From an uncultured Porphyromonadaceae bacterium (GTDB lineage: Bacteria > Bacteroidota > Bacteroidia > Bacteroidales > Muribaculaceae), in the NCBI GenBank assembly GCA_947174235.1, contig CAMWID010000006.1:1-64000 (forward strand): a DNA stretch of 64,000 nucleotides. The letters run 5' to 3'. Under the pieces are notes generated by a model, which saw nothing but the letters and a program-made list of their open reading frames with translations, made no database searches and was not told the origin of the DNA. Shown here piece by piece: positions 20,401 to 29,999 of the stretch. Each line of letters begins with the position of its first letter. Within the stretch, counting starts at the first letter, position 1. A program made the position numbers and the translations under genes.

Positions 20401-21482
20401 AGGGATGTGGGGATGTCAGTATCTCGATATCCAATGACGGAGAACTTATCCCCGGCAATAAATTGTCGACAATATTCGAGCCATTTGTGAAGGTGGATGA
20501 AAACAGTGAGGGCTCGGGTATCGGTCTGGCTCTTGTCAGGAAACTTGTCGAGGCGCACAGGGGTGAGATTTCTGTCTGTCAGGATGATGGTGTGGTGAGG
20601 TTTACGGTCACTCTCCCTCTTTGCCAGCAATATGTGATGGATATAAGTCAGGATGCCGGGATGTCTGACAATGTAGAGAATTATGAGATAAATCTGCCGT
20701 CCGGGAAAAACGCCACGACTGTCCTGATAGTGGAAGACAATGACGATATGCTCACCTTGATGTCGAACCAGCTGCGGAGGCAGTTCAATGTGATTGCCGC
20801 GCGGAACGGGGAGGAGGCTGTGGCATGTCTGGAAAACAGTTATGTCGACATGCTTGTAAGCGATGTCATGATGCCGGGTATGAACGGAATGGAACTATGC
20901 CGGTATGTGAAAGGAAATGTCAGATATTCCCATATCCCTGTGTTGCTTTTGACCGCAAACACGGATCAAGGAAAGCGCATGGAGGGGTTGGAATATGGAG
21001 CGGATGAATATATCATAAAACCATATTCCCTTGATTTCCTGAAAGCGCGTATATCCAATCTTGTGGAGAACAGGAGGCGAATCATAGGAATGTATAAGAA
21101 CTCTCCGGATATACCGATAGATGCGATTGCTGAAAATGAGGCGAATGCGGCGTTTATGTCGGAATTGATACGCCACATATCAGAAAATTTGGATAATGAG
21201 GGTTTGAATGTGGACTTTCTTGCAGAAAAGATGAATGTCAGCCGTGCCACCCTTTACAGAAAGATAAAGGGGACATCAGATCAGTCTCCGAATGATTTCA
21301 TACGTCTCGTGCGTTTGAAGAAAGCCGCCGTGTTGCTTCGTGACAAAAATCTAAGGATAAATGAAATTTCGGATATGTGCGGATTCAGTTCTCCGTCCTA
21401 TTTCACGAAATGCTTCTTCCGGCAGTTCGGTAAAAATCCTAAAGAATATCAGAATGACAGGATCATCCGGACGGACGAATAA
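17484..21482 (+). CDS. hybrid two-component system regulator (HTCS)
   Basis: 1332 aa; Reg_prop propeller repeats, Y_Y_Y, HisKA 'NITHELRTPLSLI', HATPase, REC 'DMLVSDVMMPGMNGMEL', AraC HTH 'SRATLYRKIKGTSDQSPNDFIR'. Confidence 0.95.
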   Translation: MKLMPAILSIIMRVAVLIAVIGNALSLNARYTSTYHFKRIDVEDGLTQCMVYAVAQDRQGFLWFGTQNGLNRYDGASLKTYNLNKYLHNGLNNNSIFSLSEDSEGKIWIGTENGIVIFDPEFETFRQLKFRAGKKGEVNGVARTMVKDSEGNMWTGISGWGIFKFGGDGGALYFPLAGFMSEREHITSLCLDSRDNVYAVLSGSRVLRIESGKKVTVVADMQRDCPDAVEMNCIKILNDTTILAGTVSRGVVAVNTVSGKWNVPDIARSLPPDAFVRCIETDREGKYWFGTQQGLYVYSPDSGGMTHLEHSLVDPYSLSDNAVHKIFMDREGGMWIGTYFGGVNYYSGSGGGFEKFYPSSVSGSLSGKCISEFCEDSDGRIWVGTEDAGLNIMGNDGKFSRVLINANNIHALMNDNGKIWAGTFSNGLFTIDVRSGKVCAIPHSSTGKKGDDNIYSIFKDSGGTVWVGTRTGLEYYDSIRQALTGYAGFITSQVNDIVENKGGKIWFATIGQGIFIYSKTDDIWRHLGSVSGNNPAAGEKVISLLVGEDDRIWAGTKGAGVVVLDQAGEIVREYSMGNGLPDDVVYKLIKDPDGGIWGSSNNGLFRIDPSSDIVRTYSYSDGLPGDQFNYKSGFIDSECNIYFGGVKGFVRFRHDHLVDAVGVPNLVFGSFKVGNEEISAGGGSGILRRSINYSKEISLPFDKSAFTISFGAVNYASPHRVRYEYRLAGWDKDWIETGDTRHATYSSLPPGKYDFQVRISDVYGMWGAATRQIRIIITPPFYMTGWAYAAYVVISVSLVYIFVARYRRRIRKRESDEISRLQRNYEKEVYDMKINFFTNITHELRTPLSLIKIPVDELLKNTPDSDSNYGNISIIKRNTERLLTLVNQLLDFRKAEAAGMRLNFVSADICGLLRHVAGRFMPSLQLKGIALEINAPSVLNAHVDIEAFTKVISNILWNALKHADTYVSIDMAEGCGDVSISISNDGELIPGNKLSTIFEPFVKVDENSEGSGIGLALVRKLVEAHRGEISVCQDDGVVRFTVTLPLCQQYVMDISQDAGMSDNVENYEINLPSGKNATTVLIVEDNDDMLTLMSNQLRRQFNVIAARNGEEAVACLENSYVDMLVSDVMMPGMNGMELCRYVKGNVRYSHIPVLLLTANTDQGKRMEGLEYGADEYIIKPYSLDFLKARISNLVENRRRIIGMYKNSPDIPIDAIAENEANAAFMSELIRHISENLDNEGLNVDFLAEKMNVSRATLYRKIKGTSDQSPNDFIRLVRLKKAAVLLRDKNLRINEISDMCGFSSPSYFTKCFFRQFGKNPKEYQNDRIIRTDE

Positions 21483-21530
21483 GCGAAATTTTTTCTTGGA
21501 ACGCGCTATTATACTTCTAAAAAATTGAAA

Positions 21531-21573
21531 CCTGCAGACACATTGTCCGGGCATGTGTCTGCAGGCGGTTTTA
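21531..21573 (+). terminator. terminator-like hairpin downstream of the HTCS
   Basis: 12-bp perfect stem cctgcagacaca/tgtgtctgcagg followed by cggtttta. Confidence 0.55.
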
Positions 21574-21617
21574 TAGTTCTTTGGTTTGAGTGTCTATAAA
21601 AGGAAAATAATGGAAGG

Positions 21618-22220
21618 TCAGCTGCGGATCAGGCTATATTGAGAATCATACAGGTGCAGGAGGAAATCAAGCCCTTGTTCGGGTCGTCGTTTCGAGCACA
21701 TATAAAAGAATCCCAAGGTTATCGCCTGAAACAGCTCTCCCATGGCGTCGATGTTGATGTCGCTTCTCAGTTCGCCGGATTCCACTGACTTGCGTATTAC
21801 CTCTTTCCAGATCTTTCCGTTTCTGATCTGAGATTCTTCCGCCTGTTTTTTAAATCCGGGGATAAACTGCGCCGCGCTTCGCTCGATATTGAATCTCGCT
21901 TCACTTGGATTCGGAATATTGTAGGGAGTCAGGAGGGCAAGGTTATCACGGACGTTCTGTACGAACCGGTTGTAGAAGCGTTTCAGGGAGTCGCCTTCCT
22001 CTTCATGCACTTTCTCGATATTGTCGGGTCCGTAGAAAAAAGTTTCAAGGACAGCTTTGAATATACCTTCCTTGTTCTTGAAATAATATACCATAGAACC
22101 ACGGCTTATTCCCGTGGCTTCCTCAAGCAGAGAATAGGATACATCAGGGTAGGAGTAGCTGGCAAAGAGTCTGAAGGCTATTCCAAGGATTCTTCGGCGA
22201 GATTTAATGCCTTTTTCCAT
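21618..22220 (-). CDS. TetR/AcrR-family transcriptional regulator
   Basis: 200 aa; N-terminal HTH 'SRRRILGIAFRLFASYSYPDVSYSLLEEATGISRGSMVYYFKNKEGIFKAVLE'. Confidence 0.88.
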   Translation of the reverse strand: MEKGIKSRRRILGIAFRLFASYSYPDVSYSLLEEATGISRGSMVYYFKNKEGIFKAVLETFFYGPDNIEKVHEEEGDSLKRFYNRFVQNVRDNLALLTPYNIPNPSEARFNIERSAAQFIPGFKKQAEESQIRNGKIWKEVIRKSVESGELRSDINIDAMGELFQAITLGFFYMCSKRRPEQGLDFLLHLYDSQYSLIRS

Positions 22221-22342
22221 AATCGTCTATTGTATTAATTGCACCCTGGTTGCGGGTAACTGAAAATTAATGAATAATAGAAGTAGTGTTTCGGGACTTT
22301 TGTGGAAGTGTCCGGATCCACGCGGTTATATACGGTAAGATT

Positions 22343-24334
22343 TCAGTAGGAATTCGAGTTCCGTCTCCCTTTGTCATTGGGATCAAACGGATTGCGGGTA
22401 GGGTCGAAATATTCTTCCTCATCCTCGTCTTCGAGATTGTTATCTGATTTCTTGTTGCGGTTTCGTTTATCGGTCGCCGGTTTGTTTTTCTTGATGGCTT
22501 CCGGTTTCATCAGGTCTATGGCAGTGTCAAACACATTCCAGGACTCCGATTTTTCCCAGTTCTTTTTGAGGTTGATCACCTTCGGGTAGTAATATGCCAT
22601 GTCCGGCTGGCGGTGTGTGTCGAAATCTCCGGTATCGAAGATGCCGTTGCCATTTAGGTCCTCAAAAATACGGGCATAATATTTCCCGGGGGCGAGATAT
22701 TTGAAAGTCACGGAATTGTTGACCACCTGTTCTCTTCTCACCGGGGCATCGGAATTGTTGACAAGCTCAACGAATGCCGGCACCGAATCGTTGAAATTGG
22801 AGATCGTGAATGTCAGCGCGCAGTAGTCCTCCTCGGCTTTTGTCTTGAATTTGTGTTCAAGAGGATCAGTCACAAGCCCGTATATGCCTGTAGCGGCAAG
22901 GGTGTCTACGGTAAGGCGGTATTCGGACGCATATTCCCAGGGATATTCGATTTTGAATGTGCGGGGATTCAGGGAGTCTACAGGCTCTGTCTTCCATGGC
23001 TTTTCGACAGGTTTCCAGAGGGTGTCGACCATCATTTCGAGATGGAATGCCGTTGAATCAAGTCTTGAAAGCGGGGTGTCAAACTCCATCAGAAGAGGGA
23101 GGTTTACCTCCTGAGTGGACTGTGTGATCATCTTGAATCCTAAGGCAGGAATTTTTACGGGTATGGTGTCAGCCTCTTCGTCTTTCTTTTTCTTCTCTTT
23201 TTTCTTGGCGGTTTTCGGCCGTTGTGTGAAGAATCGAAGGGTGTCGGTTGCCTCTGTAAGATTCTGTGCTGAATCCGTGCGCAGGTATGTCGCGGCTATC
23301 CGCAGACTGTCGGTGGCTACCAGTCCGGGGGGAGTGATCCAATATGTCAGGGTATCGTTTTTAGCCGAGCGCTCAAGCACCCACCAGTCTTTATATCCTT
23401 CGATGCCGACAGGATTTATCTCCGGCAATGTCTCGGAAGGGGCGTTGAATATGAACTTCAGTCTTGTGGAGTCTACTCTCTCATACTTCTGGAGGAATTG
23501 CGATTTATAGTCGCTCTCGAAAGAACGGAGCAAGATATCATTCGGGAGGTATCTTGTTCTTTCCCTGTTGAGTACGGTGTCAACCTCACCCGTGAGAAGG
23601 TTGAAAACGGTATCCACGGCGTTTGTCCGTTCGGCATAAGGGGAGATCGTGAGGTCATAAAATGCCATCGCCTCTTCCGGATTGGCGCGTTTGTAATCGT
23701 TGTCTACATCCGCGACCGCGAAAATGCGGTACTCTCCCGGGGCGAGACCCTGCACGGAGAAACGCCCCCGGTCGTCGGTCTTGGCTACTCTCTCGAAAGG
23801 AAGGGTAGACAATGCCGAGTCAGCGAGATTGGAATATACCCCGACGAGCATCCCCTGCTGAGGCTCAAGCGCGTCGGCGGAGAGCACCATGCCGGAGATC
23901 TGAAGCGTGTCGAGGACGTCGCCGGTGGAGAATGAATACGTGAAACCCTGAAGTTTGTTGCTCTCGTTGTTGTCTTCTATGGCGTCGGCGAAGTCAATGG
24001 TGTAAGTGGTGTTGGGAAGGAGGGAGTCGATAAACTGTACAGAGACCCTTCTTCCGAGAGACGATACCCTCGGTGCGGATTTCGATACAGGGGATACAAC
24101 CACTTTAGAGAAAGCGTCTTTCACGTTTACGAGCTCGTCGAATTCGATGTCGATCCTCTGACGTGAGACATTGAGAGATCCGGGCGCCGGATTCGCCCTT
24201 ACAAACCTCGGAGGATCTTCGTCGCGGGGACCTCCCGAGGGATTGCCGATGGAGGCGCACGAGGCGAGCACCCCTGCCAGAACAAGGGTCCAGATCATAT
24301 ATATCGTATGTCTTTTGCGACGGATCATAGACAT
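22343..24334 (-). CDS. Ig-like (Big_5-type) domain-containing lipoprotein
   Basis: 663 aa; lipobox VLASCASIGNPSGGPRDEDPP; 'PRFVRANPAPGSLNVSRQRIDIEFDELVNV'. Confidence 0.8.
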   Translation of the reverse strand: MSMIRRKRHTIYMIWTLVLAGVLASCASIGNPSGGPRDEDPPRFVRANPAPGSLNVSRQRIDIEFDELVNVKDAFSKVVVSPVSKSAPRVSSLGRRVSVQFIDSLLPNTTYTIDFADAIEDNNESNKLQGFTYSFSTGDVLDTLQISGMVLSADALEPQQGMLVGVYSNLADSALSTLPFERVAKTDDRGRFSVQGLAPGEYRIFAVADVDNDYKRANPEEAMAFYDLTISPYAERTNAVDTVFNLLTGEVDTVLNRERTRYLPNDILLRSFESDYKSQFLQKYERVDSTRLKFIFNAPSETLPEINPVGIEGYKDWWVLERSAKNDTLTYWITPPGLVATDSLRIAATYLRTDSAQNLTEATDTLRFFTQRPKTAKKKEKKKKDEEADTIPVKIPALGFKMITQSTQEVNLPLLMEFDTPLSRLDSTAFHLEMMVDTLWKPVEKPWKTEPVDSLNPRTFKIEYPWEYASEYRLTVDTLAATGIYGLVTDPLEHKFKTKAEEDYCALTFTISNFNDSVPAFVELVNNSDAPVRREQVVNNSVTFKYLAPGKYYARIFEDLNGNGIFDTGDFDTHRQPDMAYYYPKVINLKKNWEKSESWNVFDTAIDLMKPEAIKKNKPATDKRNRNKKSDNNLEDEDEEEYFDPTRNPFDPNDKGRRNSNSY

Positions 24335-24468
24335 CAGTTGCGGTTTGCGGGTTCAAAAGTAGCAAATAAATTTGATTGGATAGCGCAATGTGAGGTAAAT
24401 TTTATTTAAAATGAGATAAAAACGCCATTTTTAGGGTTTGGAATGCGTCTTAGGTCAAAATTTTAAGC

Positions 24469-24476
24469 TATATTTG
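24469..24476 (+). promoter_or_regulatory. candidate -7 box for secDF
   Basis: TATATTTG (TAnnTTTG) ~90 nt upstream of the SecDF start. Confidence 0.4.
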
Positions 24477-24565
24477 CAAGCTGAAAAAATATATAGGGGC
24501 GTGAAAACGTCTTCTATGATTTTCTACCTGACAATAAAACAATAACAACAATAAATCAACACAAC

Positions 24566-27535
24566 ATGCAGAACAAAGGGTTTATCAGCACCATTGCCGT
24601 CCTTTTGATCTTGATTTGCGGATTTTATATCTCGTTCTCATTCGTGACATCTCACTATGAGAAGAAGGCAGAGGAATATGCCGCAATGATGGCGAAGACA
24701 AGCGACGTAACCAATGATGCCTACAAACAGAATCTAAAGCAGTTTAATGATTCGATCGACAAAGAGAAAGTGTATCTCGGCTACACCTACAATCAGGTGC
24801 GCAAACTTGAGATAGGGCTTGGTCTCGACCTCAAGGGAGGTATGAACGTGGTGCTTGAAATATCGGTGCCCGACATTCTCCGTCAATACGCGTCGGGCGA
24901 CGCCCAGCTCCGCCAGATCAACGACGCCATCGCCAAGACACAGGCTGAAGGCGTGAAAGGGAGCGACAAGGATTTCATCTCCAAATTCTCTTCTTTCATC
25001 CAGCCGGGAGCCATGGCGGGACTGTTTACCCGTGAGGGTGAATATCTCGGCAAGGTGAAGAGCGGGTCTTCAAACCAGGAGGTTGCCGACGCTTTGCAGA
25101 AACAGGTTGAGAGCCAGGTTGATGCAGCGTTCAATATCTTCCGTACCCGTATCGACCAGTTTGGTGTGGTAGCCCCCAACATCCAGAAACTTCAGGACAA
25201 GAACGGTCAGATCCTTCTTGAGCTTCCAGGTGTGAAAGAGCCGGAGCGTGTCACTGAGCTGCTCAAATCTTCTGCAAACCTCGAGTTCTTTGAAGTCTAC
25301 AACTATAATGAGATTGCCAACGATCTCGCATCGTTCGCACAGGCATGGGCTCAGCAGGATACTGTGAACCATACCAATATAATCGAGCTGCTCGGCGGTC
25401 CCCAGCGTGCGGGAAGCCCTGTCATCGGTATGGTGACTCCGCAGAACAAGGCTGTGGTAGACAGCATCCTTTCCTCTCCGCTTGCCAAGCAGAAGCTCCC
25501 CAGCGACTTCTCCGCAGTGTGGAGCGTGAAGCCGGTGGATTTCCCGGTATACGATGCCCAGGGCAATATCCTGAAGAAAGCTAACGGCGAAGACCGCACC
25601 ACCCCCTATTGGGAGCTTGTGGCTCTCAAGGGCGACGCGGCTCTTGAAGGTGACGTGGTCACTTCGGCGTCAAGCGAATATGACAACATGCGCGGCAACA
25701 CTGTCAACATGCGCATGAACGATGCCGGCGCACAGGCGTGGGCAACCCTTACCCGCAACAATATCGGACGTCCGATAGCGATTGTCCTCGACAACAATGT
25801 ATACTCGTTCCCCAATGTGAACAACGAGATCACCGGCGGAAGCTCCGAGATCACCGGCAACTTCACTCCCGAAGAGGCGAACGACCTTGCCAACGTGCTT
25901 AAGTCAGGCAAGATGAGCGCCAAGGTAGACGTGGTAAGCAACAACGTGATCGGTCCGAGCCTCGGTGCCGAAGCTATCCAGCAGGGCTTCGTTTCATTTA
26001 TCGTGGCTCTCGTGCTCCTCATGATCTTCATGATCTGCATCTACGGTCTCATTCCGGGTCTTGTGGCAAATGTGGGTCTCATGCTCAACCTTTACTTCAC
26101 ACTCGGTATCCTTGCTTCATTCCAGGCTGTGCTCACCCTCTCCGGTATAGCCGGTATCGTGCTTGCCCTTGGTATGGCTGTCGATGCCAATGTGCTTATT
26201 TTCGAGCGTACAAAAGAGGAGCTCCGTCTTGGCAAGAAGCTTCGTCAGGCTATCTCCGAAGGTTACAGCAACGCGTTCTCCGCGATTTTCGACTCAAACC
26301 TCACATCAGTGATCACCGGTGTGATCCTTCTTTTCTTCGGATCCGGTCCAATCAAGGGTTTCGCCACCACGCTTATCATCGGTATCGTCTGCTCATTCTT
26401 CACGGCAGTGTTCCTTACACGCATCGCGTTTGACCTTATCACAAAGAACGGACGTTGCGCCAACATGACATTCGACACAGGCATCAGCCGCAATTTCCTT
26501 GCCAATACCAAGATAAATTTCCTTGGACAGTGGAAGACAGCCGCATGTGTATGGATCTTCCTTATCGTGGTTTCTATAGCGTCTCTCGCTATCCGCGGTA
26601 TGAATCAGGGTATCGATTTCTCCGGAGGTCGCAATTATGTGGTGCAGTTCGACAAGGAGGTGAATCCTTCAGAAATTCAGGCGCGTCTTCTTGACGAACT
26701 CCAGAAAGAGGCAGACGACAAGACAGTCAGCGTAGGCGTGATCACAATCGACAATCCTACCAAGGTACGTATCTCCACAAACTATAAGATCAGCGGAGAG
26801 GACAACAATATCGACAACGAGGTAACGGCACTTCTCTATAAGAACCTTCAGCCTGAGCTTACAGGCGCTGACGGCGTGGTAATGGATGAGAACGCTTTTG
26901 CTGTGGCTGACGAGAGCCGCGGTATCATCTCGATTCAGAAAGTGGGTCCTTCGGTGGCTGACGACATGCGTCGTGACGCTTACTGGGCAGTAGGTATAGC
27001 GGTGGTCTGCATGTTCCTTTATATCCTTCTCCGTTTCCGCACTATCGCCTTCTCTGTAGGCGCTGTATGTGCGGTGGCTTTGACAGCATTCCTCATCATA
27101 GGTTTCTATTCCGTATGCTGGGGCTTCCTGCCGTTCTCAATGGAAATCGACCAGTCGTTTATCGCCGCCGTGCTCACCATCATCGGTTATCAGATCAACG
27201 ATACCGTGGTTGTGTTCGACCGTGTGCGTGAGATGATGAAGGTTTATCCCAAAGAAGACCGCTTCATCACATTCAACAAGAGTCTTAACACTACTCTTAC
27301 CCGTACGGTGATGACATCGTTCTCTACATTGCTCGTGCTTCTCTGCATCTTCTTCCTTGGAGGCGACACTATCCGCAGCTTCACGTTCGCGATGATATTC
27401 GGTGTGATCGTAGGTACATTCTGCTCGCTCTACTGCGCGGCTCCGATAGCCTACAACATCATCAAGTCAAATGCAAAGAAAGATGAAGCCGACAATGGCA
27501 AACCGGCTCTTGAAGGCAACCGTCGATTCAGATAA
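24566..27535 (+). CDS. secDF: protein translocase SecDF fusion
   Basis: 989 aa; SecD 'GLGLDLKGGMNVVLEISV' and SecF 'GMNQGIDFSGGRNYVVQF', 'QINDTVVVFDRVRE'. Confidence 0.97.
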   Translation: MQNKGFISTIAVLLILICGFYISFSFVTSHYEKKAEEYAAMMAKTSDVTNDAYKQNLKQFNDSIDKEKVYLGYTYNQVRKLEIGLGLDLKGGMNVVLEISVPDILRQYASGDAQLRQINDAIAKTQAEGVKGSDKDFISKFSSFIQPGAMAGLFTREGEYLGKVKSGSSNQEVADALQKQVESQVDAAFNIFRTRIDQFGVVAPNIQKLQDKNGQILLELPGVKEPERVTELLKSSANLEFFEVYNYNEIANDLASFAQAWAQQDTVNHTNIIELLGGPQRAGSPVIGMVTPQNKAVVDSILSSPLAKQKLPSDFSAVWSVKPVDFPVYDAQGNILKKANGEDRTTPYWELVALKGDAALEGDVVTSASSEYDNMRGNTVNMRMNDAGAQAWATLTRNNIGRPIAIVLDNNVYSFPNVNNEITGGSSEITGNFTPEEANDLANVLKSGKMSAKVDVVSNNVIGPSLGAEAIQQGFVSFIVALVLLMIFMICIYGLIPGLVANVGLMLNLYFTLGILASFQAVLTLSGIAGIVLALGMAVDANVLIFERTKEELRLGKKLRQAISEGYSNAFSAIFDSNLTSVITGVILLFFGSGPIKGFATTLIIGIVCSFFTAVFLTRIAFDLITKNGRCANMTFDTGISRNFLANTKINFLGQWKTAACVWIFLIVVSIASLAIRGMNQGIDFSGGRNYVVQFDKEVNPSEIQARLLDELQKEADDKTVSVGVITIDNPTKVRISTNYKISGEDNNIDNEVTALLYKNLQPELTGADGVVMDENAFAVADESRGIISIQKVGPSVADDMRRDAYWAVGIAVVCMFLYILLRFRTIAFSVGAVCAVALTAFLIIGFYSVCWGFLPFSMEIDQSFIAAVLTIIGYQINDTVVVFDRVREMMKVYPKEDRFITFNKSLNTTLTRTVMTSFSTLLVLLCIFFLGGDTIRSFTFAMIFGVIVGTFCSLYCAAPIAYNIIKSNAKKDEADNGKPALEGNRRFR

Positions 27536-27552
27536 TCTGATCTGACAGACAT

Positions 27553-27599
27553 AAAAAAGACAGGCGGGATGAAACAGTTTCATCCCGCCTGTCTTTTTT
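27553..27599 (+). terminator. intrinsic (bidirectional) terminator after secDF
   Basis: 22-bp perfect inverted repeat aaaaaagacaggcgggatgaaa-cag-tttcatcccgcctgtctttttt. Confidence 0.95.
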
Positions 27600-27680
27600 A
27601 TGTCTGTTTATATAGTAAAATTTCGAGTTTTTAACGTCTGTCGAATGGTCAGGTCGATGTGGGCCGTATGGTCTTGAAGA

Positions 27681-28595
27681 TCAGTTGTCGTCACATTGGA
27701 AGAACAGCCGCCATACAGGAGCGGAACGGAAAAGATGGACTGCCGACGGAACAAGGGTCAGCCTGCATTCCCGGTAGCGGTGTGATTCCGACGGATCGAA
27801 GAATGGCGTGCCGCAATCGAAAGGTGCCGGTTCCGGGCTTTCGCAGACAATTTCCTCAAGACTGTCGCAGCCGATAAAAAGAAATTCTCCAAGCAGATGA
27901 CTGTTGGCGGGAAGCACGGCGCGCCGCAGCGACCGGCAGTCGGAAAAGGCGTAGGATTCCAGTTCCTTGATTGAAGAGGGGAGTGTGATTTCCCTAAGCA
28001 TGGCGCAGCGGCTGAACACATTGCTCCCTATGTGCTCCACCCCTTCGGGAATGTCTACGGATTCAAGTGCTTTGCAATATGCGAAAGCATGGCTTCCTAT
28101 ATCTTTCGTGCCCTCAGGAAGTGACACTGAAGTCAGATTCTGATTCCATGCGCACATATAGCGCGGTATGGCGGAGATATTTTGGGGAATCACAAGCGAT
28201 TTAAGCGACGTGCATTCTCTGAACGCACCTTCTCCAAGGGAGGACAGGGTGGATGGAAGTTCCACAGATTCCAGGGAGCCGCATCCTAAGAAAGCGTAGT
28301 CGCCGACTGTCTCGAGTCCTTCCGGAAGAATGACTTTCTGTAATGACGCGCAGTCCGCAAACGCGTAATCTGGTATCTCTGTAACTCCTGCGGGTACTGT
28401 GATGACAGTATCATTGACACCTGCTCCGCATACGTCTTTAATAAAATCTTTCGGAAAACAGGACACTCCTCGATTTGTGGAAGTGCCGGATACATAGCAT
28501 ACAGCGGTGTATACACTATGAGGCTCCGCAGCCATCGGACAGGCGGCTGAGAGAACCATGATTCCGGACATTATCGTTGCATTCACTTTACTCAT
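27681..28595 (-). CDS. BspA-like leucine-rich repeat (LRR_5) surface protein
   Basis: 304 aa; ~23-aa repeats 'IPDYAFADCASLQKVILPEGLETVGDYAFLGCGSLESVELP'; signal peptide. Confidence 0.9.
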   Translation of the reverse strand: MSKVNATIMSGIMVLSAACPMAAEPHSVYTAVCYVSGTSTNRGVSCFPKDFIKDVCGAGVNDTVITVPAGVTEIPDYAFADCASLQKVILPEGLETVGDYAFLGCGSLESVELPSTLSSLGEGAFRECTSLKSLVIPQNISAIPRYMCAWNQNLTSVSLPEGTKDIGSHAFAYCKALESVDIPEGVEHIGSNVFSRCAMLREITLPSSIKELESYAFSDCRSLRRAVLPANSHLLGEFLFIGCDSLEEIVCESPEPAPFDCGTPFFDPSESHRYRECRLTLVPSAVHLFRSAPVWRLFFQCDDN

Positions 28596-28668
28596 TTCAC
28601 GGCAAAGTTAGCAAAAGTTATACATATAGGAATATTTGGCATATTAATTTTGTCTGTAATTCCGGCTG

Positions 28669-29937
28669 TCAGGAGTCGCGGGTCTGTCCTGATCCGGTGA
28701 TCAGGTATTTATATGTGGTAAGTTCGTGAAGCCCCATCGGACCTCGGGCATGGAGTTTTTGAGTGGAAATGCCGATCTCCGCTCCGAATCCGAACTGTCC
28801 GCCGTCTGTAAATGCTGTCGAGACGTTGGCATATACGCATGCGGCGTCCACTCTTGCCATAAAACCGTTGACGGCATCGTCAGACCCGCTCATTATGCAT
28901 TCACTGTGTCCTGAACCATATTCCGCGATATGTCTGATCGCCTCATCCAGCGTCCCCACTGTTTTTACAGCCATCTTATAGTCTCTGAACTCTGTGCCGA
29001 AATGATTTTCGTCTTCTATAAGCAAACTATCCGGATAATAAGACTTAAGTGCTGCGTAGGCTTTACTGTCGGCGTAAATTTCGACCTTCTTTTCAGCAAG
29101 AGAGAGGCAGATTTCCGCGAGATCAGGAAGTCGGTCTTCATGAATTATCAGGCAGTCGAGGGAGTTGCAGACGCTTACCCTTCTTGTCTTGGCGTTTAAG
29201 ACTATCCTGCGGCTCTTTTCTATGTCGGCTGCTGAATCTATGTACGTATGGCATACCCCTGCCCCTGTCTCTATGACCGGTACTTTTGAATTGTCGCGGA
29301 CATAACTGATCAATCCTTTCCCTCCGCGGGGGATTATGACATCGATCATGTCCGTGGCTTCCATCATGGCAGCCGCGCTTGATCTGTCGTCTGGAAGGAG
29401 CGTACACAATCCGGCGGGGAGATTCTCTTCGGCAAGTACCTCATGGATGATAGCTACAATCGCTCTGGAAGAATTGCCGGCTTCGTGTCCCCCTTTCAGG
29501 ACACACGCGCTTCCACTCTTGAAACAAAGTCCGAACACGTCGGCGGTGACATTCGGACGCGCTTCATATATAACTCCGATGACGCCGAACGGAACGGAGA
29601 TCTTGCGTATTTTCATACCGTTCGGACGTACTGTCTCGGAAATCACATTTCCATACGGAGAGGGGAGCCCTGCCACGGATACCATATCGTCAGCTATCCC
29701 TTTTATACGGTCTGCGGACAATCGAAGACGGTCATAATCCGGACTGTCACTGTCCATTTTTGCAAGGTCGAGAAGGTTGGCGTCAAGAATCTTCTCAGAT
29801 TTCTCGACAATACGCGCGGCGATCTTTTTCAAGATGCCGGTGATCATTTCCGGTTGAAGCGACGGGAGTGAAGATGATGCCATCTTGGCATCCGAAAGTA
29901 ATCGGTCTGTCATAAAGCTGGATTTATCAGGAAACAA
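28669..29937 (-). CDS. proA: glutamate-5-semialdehyde dehydrogenase (gamma-glutamyl phosphate reductase)
   Basis: 422 aa; 'FGVIGVIYEARPNVTADVFGLCFKSGSACVLKGG', 'RRVSVCNSLDCLIIHE', 'FGFGAEIGISTQKLHARGPMGLHELTTYKY'. Confidence 0.96.
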   Translation of the reverse strand: MFPDKSSFMTDRLLSDAKMASSSLPSLQPEMITGILKKIAARIVEKSEKILDANLLDLAKMDSDSPDYDRLRLSADRIKGIADDMVSVAGLPSPYGNVISETVRPNGMKIRKISVPFGVIGVIYEARPNVTADVFGLCFKSGSACVLKGGHEAGNSSRAIVAIIHEVLAEENLPAGLCTLLPDDRSSAAAMMEATDMIDVIIPRGGKGLISYVRDNSKVPVIETGAGVCHTYIDSAADIEKSRRIVLNAKTRRVSVCNSLDCLIIHEDRLPDLAEICLSLAEKKVEIYADSKAYAALKSYYPDSLLIEDENHFGTEFRDYKMAVKTVGTLDEAIRHIAEYGSGHSECIMSGSDDAVNGFMARVDAACVYANVSTAFTDGGQFGFGAEIGISTQKLHARGPMGLHELTTYKYLITGSGQTRDS

Positions 29938-29999
29938 GGTTTCCCGGGAATAAACAATTTCAATAATATTTGATATGCTTCCGTATTCAGAAAGGATTT

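Noticed and set aside
27681-28595. Internal repeats in the BspA-like gene as a DNA repeat or CRISPR-like array
   Set aside because: Protein-level LRR_5 repeats inside one ORF; no DNA-level identical repeats with spacers.
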